Shown here: piece after piece, positions 60,589 to 64,000 of the stretch
Layout of the letters: every line of letters begins with the position of its first letter
How positions within the stretch are numbered: position 1 is the stretch's first letter
Assembly: GCF_025766255.1 (NCBI RefSeq)
Contig: NW_026516703.1
Coordinates: 267,926 to 331,925, forward strand
Origin: Zychaea mexicana
Taxonomy: Eukaryota; Mucoromycota; Mucoromycetes; Mucorales; Lichtheimiaceae
DNA: 64,000 nucleotides
Direction: 5' to 3'
Made by a program: the position numbers and the translations under genes
Notes under the pieces: generated by a model
The model's input: the letters and a program-made list of their open reading frames with translations, nothing else
Told to the model about the DNA's origin: nothing
Databases searched by the model: none

Positions 60589-60793
60589 TTCATGGGAGTA
60601 GGAGAAAAAGAGATATTTCTGCTTTTAACGGCTGTGTCAAAGTGAAAAGTACACGTTAGGAACCCTTAACTGTCGCGAGTTAGTTTATGGTTGTCGGCGT
60701 AATGACGGGTCGGCCCCTAAGTGTTTCATGCATTGTGTGCTTGGAAAAAAAAAGTTTTTATTTTGAATTCACTTTCTCACTAGCCTCAGAGTC
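60589..60793. promoter_or_regulatory. Divergent promoter between accessory gene and transposase
   Basis: A 205-bp spacer between two start codons pointing away from each other. Confidence 0.5.
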
Positions 60794-63147
60794 ATGAGCA
60801 AAAATCCCCAAAAAGCAGCAATAGCAAGAGAGTCCAACTTCAAATGTCCATTTTGCGGCATCGAAAGAAAGGCTACCGCTGCCGATCACAATGCTCATCG
60901 CACAATTTGTATTCAAAAGACGATTAAAAAAGTGGAGCATGAATTTACTGCTTTTATTGAAAGCTAGGTAATTTGTTTTACTATCGGTAAGACACCTATT
61001 AACTCTGCTTTCAGCCTGCAGGAAGTAGTAGTCAACCATCCACCAGCAATTCTTTGCATGAAGAGCAAACACAAGCTGCCAGACGAGCGCTGCACAAATT
61101 TTCGGATGACAATGTTTCGGTACCTGAGCCGCTATCCCGTGTAAGCAGCCTCGAAACAATAACCGCCAGCACCTCAAGTCAAAGAGGCGGCAGTAAAATA
61201 GCACGCTCACTTCAGTCGAGTGTTAGCAGCGTCAGACGTCGGTTCCAATCAGTTTTCAGTATCAATACGCCTCCTCAAAATCGTTATGAGAATACAAGTA
61301 GTAGCAAAGTCGCTTTTAATCAACGATTCAACAGCAACGACGCTGAACTCGATCAAGAAGAAAACGTAGAAGCAAGCATTGACATGTTTGGTTTTCATGT
61401 TCGACATGGAGGAACACGGGCACTATTTGACAAGTTTATAAAACGAACCAACAAGTATATCAAGGGCGTCCTCCCACCGCTTCTCAGCTACCATTCAGCA
61501 CGTGCTGTCTTACGCAAAAGCTATCCACTTGAGCCGTCTGAGTATGATGTATGCGAGAATGGTTGTAAGATGTACACCAAGAGCGATAGAAGCACGTCAT
61601 GTTCAGCATGCCATACCCTACGGTTCAAAGCTGACGGAAAACCAGCACGCAAGACGATGATCCAGTTATCGTTGAAAGAACAGCTTCGGCTGTTAATCCG
61701 GGATGAAGCCACCTGCGAACTGCTCAAGTATCGCGCTGAATATGTATCCGAGGAAGGCTTGATGAAGGATTTTTGGGACAGTGCCGTTTATATAATTCTA
61801 AAGCCTACCTTCTTTACTGGCGAAATGGATCTGGGGATTGCGATTTTTACTGACGACTTCAACCCATTTCGTCGCTCACAGCATTCTATGACCATTGTGA
61901 ATGTCATCGTCTATAATTTTCCACCAAGTGTCCGAACTCAAGACAAATACATGCTTCAAGTTTGCATCTGCCCCGGTCCAGTAAAACCAGTTGATCTTTT
62001 CAGCTTCCTGGAGCCAACCATACAAGAGCTTCATGAACTCTGCAATCATGGCATGGATGTAACCGTGGATCAGGCTACTATTAACGTCAAGGCACACCTT
62101 CTTTTCGTTGGAGGCGACTACCCGGCATCAACCCGTATGGCGTGTATGTCTTCTCATCACCATTACTACGGCTGCAGATTTTGTACACTCGGAGGCAAAT
62201 ACATCAACAACACCATGATATTTCCGCCGTATGAGAAATTAGTATCCACATCCACCCAAGAAGCAGCACTAAAAGAAGCAGACGAAAAGCCTACTGTACG
62301 GTCGATCCAATCATTCAAGCAAAAAAGAGCCCCAAACCCTTCAAAGAAAGCAATCAATGATGCAAAAGGACACAAGAAAGCCACGCCATTTTCAAAACTC
62401 CCAGTTTTTCATGGTGCCACCTATTTTCCCGTGGATCCTATGCACAATATGGCAGGTGTAGCCAAACAAGTATGGCAGATAATCTGTGGAAAATACGGGC
62501 AAGAAGGAAATCCATTGTACTTATCACGAGCCACACGGAACGAGATCGGCATGTTAATTGAAGCATCAAGGGCGTCTACCCTATCGTCCGTTAGTGCAGA
62601 TTGTGGCGACATTGCATTTCAAAGTGGTTTCTACCATGCAATTGACTGGATTCATGTTGGCTTGTATTAGTTTTCTACTACGATCCGGGATTTCTATGAT
62701 GATGCTAGTATAAGACAAGCCCTGGCAAATTTGGCAACCGTTTTTCGCTATACATTCTGTCGAGTAATTGGTGTAGATCAAATCGGTGAGCTCAAACATG
62801 CGGCAAACTCTTGGACCAAGTGGCTGTATGAACAGTCAAAGTCCGGTCATATCTCTCCAAATGTGCATACAATTAACATGCATCTGTTGGCGCACCATTA
62901 CAAGACGATCGAACGACTTGGGCCATTACCATTTTTAGCAGCTTTTGCCATGGAAAGAGCAATTGGCGAAATAAAGCGTCGCATCCATTCAAAGCGAGAT
63001 GCTGGTGCCAATACCGGTAATGTTTTGATCGAACTGTCGGCTATCAGGCGCCAACAAAGAATCAACAACAAGGAAGAAGTCAAAGATACATCTAAATATG
63101 CTTTTATAGAAGATAGGCACATTGCTTATTTTAGACATTACATATGA
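60794..63147 (+). pseudogene. CMC/Tnp2-type transposase, nearly complete but with in-frame TAGs
   Basis: Exon 1 (60794-60967) encodes a zinc-finger N-terminus (CPFCGIERKATAADHNAHRT then IC). An intron from 60968 to the CTTTCAG acceptor (about 61013) leads to one long frame. Tnp2-family landmarks are SCSACHTLRFKADGKPARKT (61595), TDDFNPFRRSQHSMTIVNVI (61848), MLQVCICPGPVKPVDLF (61951), GGDYPAST (62111), YGCRFCTLGG (62168) and FPVDPMHNMAGVAKQVWQII (62425). This pattern supplies D-D-D/E catalytic residues of CACTA transposases. The frame is broken by a TAG at 62668-62670 and then continues in the same frame with ISPNVHTINMHLLAHHYKTI and AFAMERAIGEIKRR to 63147. A second TAG at 60965-60967 directly precedes the intron donor. 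Otherwise intact. Confidence 0.8.
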
Positions 63148-63156
63148 GGATGTATA

Positions 63157-63505
63157 AAAATCACTGAAAGTGGCTTTATTTAAGGTATATTAAGACCTCT
63201 AGAAGATGTAATATTGTAGCTAAAGAGCTATAAATTGCAGTACATGTACCTACCATGTATAGCAACAACATACTAAAACGGCAATAGCAGTCACATAGCC
63301 ACTGAAGCTGCCTTATATAGAAAACTATTTTTGTGAGCTTATTTTTGGTCTAAACATACACTCCAGAAGTATGGCAGTCAAACCCCCACTGGAGTTGGCA
63401 AGCGATTTCAGAGGCACTGAAAGCACACTGAAAGCGGTACTTTCAGAGTGCTTTCAGAGTGCTTTCATGATGGCTTTCAGAGTACTTTCAGAGTACACTG
63501 AATGA
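63157..63505. repeat. CTGAAAG/CTTTCAG motif cluster
   Basis: At least eight copies of CTGAAAG or CTTTCAG lie within 63163-63500, most densely at 63415-63500, where GTGCTTTCAGA-type units repeat in both orientations. They lie just beyond the transposase stop and look like subterminal transposase-binding repeats. Confidence 0.6.
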
Positions 63506-64000
63506 CCGTTTTGTTTACGGGTGATACACGTCTCCTGCATGTCATTTGTAGCTTCTTACTGGCTGGAGAGATGTTTAAGCGACACAGTGACATTGGCGAG
63601 TTCGTGGCTTCCTGTGCATTAGGGCTTGCTAATGATTCGTTGGGAGAAACAAACTTCCATTCCCTTTATCCAATTCTATTTGCTCAAAAACCACTCATAC
63701 ACCCCTTTTCATTTGCTCAAAATTGCTCACACATGCATATAGTATATTGCTCATACGTGCATATAGCCAATGATAGTGCTTTATTAGACCACACGGCACT
63801 GACGGTGACGCGTCAGCACAGGTAGTAAAAAAAAGGATGGAATAATAGTATACAAAAAATAGTAGGGGAAAAAAATACAAAAGAAGAGCCATATAGAAAC
63901 TATTCAATAAACTACACATGCTGATGGTATTCAAAAAGCAGCAGTACTAAGGGATTCTTGTTACAGCGATGTACATAGAGATTTCCTAATAAAAAAAGAG
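63506..64000. other. Unassigned right edge
   Basis: A short repeat of GCTCA(A/T)A(A/C)... and ATGCATATA units (63685-63770), otherwise AT-rich. No supported gene. Confidence 0.5.

Larger units (their letters stand above)
59016..63505 (+). mobile_element. Second CMC (CACTA-like) element, edges approximate
   Basis: Contains a nearly complete Tnp2-type transposase (+) and the divergent accessory gene (-) homologous to the one in the element at 25101-28788. The right side has a dense cluster of CTGAAAG/CTTTCAG motifs. Terminal inverted repeats and target duplication could not be resolved, so the coordinates given are gene limits and motif limits. It may extend left to include the OTU gene. Confidence 0.65.

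Noticed and set aside
1..64000. CRISPR arrays, tRNA or rRNA genes
   Set aside because: No regularly spaced repeats and no cloverleaf with a GTTCRANNC box at proper spacing were seen; only microsatellites and transposon repeats.

Overview
The window is nuclear DNA of a filamentous fungus. Genes are rich in short (about 50-120 bp) GT-AG introns, spacing is compact, and the products are fungal growth and housekeeping proteins: a Bni1/SepA-type formin, recyclin, dynactin p150 and a kinesin-1 with a fungal IAK tail. Intron density, low-complexity Asn/Thr/Gln tracts and the transposon types suggest an early-diverging lineage, probably Mucoromycota (Mucorales-like). This placement is inference; there is no rRNA or other marker to fix it. 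I found no tRNA, rRNA or CRISPR.

Layout. 1-1.2 kb (-): 5' part of the checkpoint clamp gene rad9, cut by the window edge, with an unidentified exon set behind it. 2.4-9.4 kb (+): formin. 9.9-14.1 kb (+): large unidentified helical protein. 14.2-14.6 kb (+): mitochondrial ribosomal protein mL41. 15.0-16.3 kb (-): Pho80-like cyclin, divergent from recyclin-1/Rcy1 (16.5-20.5 kb, +). 36.4-42.9 kb (+): dynactin p150, then kinesin-1 (43.7-47.6 kb, +). 48.4-49.8 kb (-): RMND1/DUF155 mitochondrial protein, divergent from RNase H2 subunit B (50.2-51.8 kb, +). 53.2-54.7 kb (+): epoxide hydrolase. Formin, recyclin, dynactin and kinesin-1 all serve polarised hyphal growth.

20.5-35.5 kb is an accessory, repeat-built island. 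It holds a pogo-like MITE with a second MITE nested inside it; a 2.4 kb direct duplication carrying a secreted SGNH/GDSL esterase with identical protein in both copies; a CMC (CACTA-like) element with TIRs and a 3-bp target duplication; and a second repeat family in a long form (with remnants of a RecQ-helicase-associated gene) and a short form. The long and short forms flank the second esterase block.

57-63.5 kb is a second transposon-rich region: an OTU-type cysteine protease gene and another CMC element with a nearly complete Tnp2-type transposase. Both CMC elements also encode an accessory protein with the same architecture: coiled coil, a domain ending in a C-x(3)-W-G-A-R-L motif, an acidic/low-complexity linker and a basic tail. 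I do not recognise it as a named family, and it is the best candidate here for an undescribed component. Several transposon reading frames are cut by single in-frame TAG/TAA codons.
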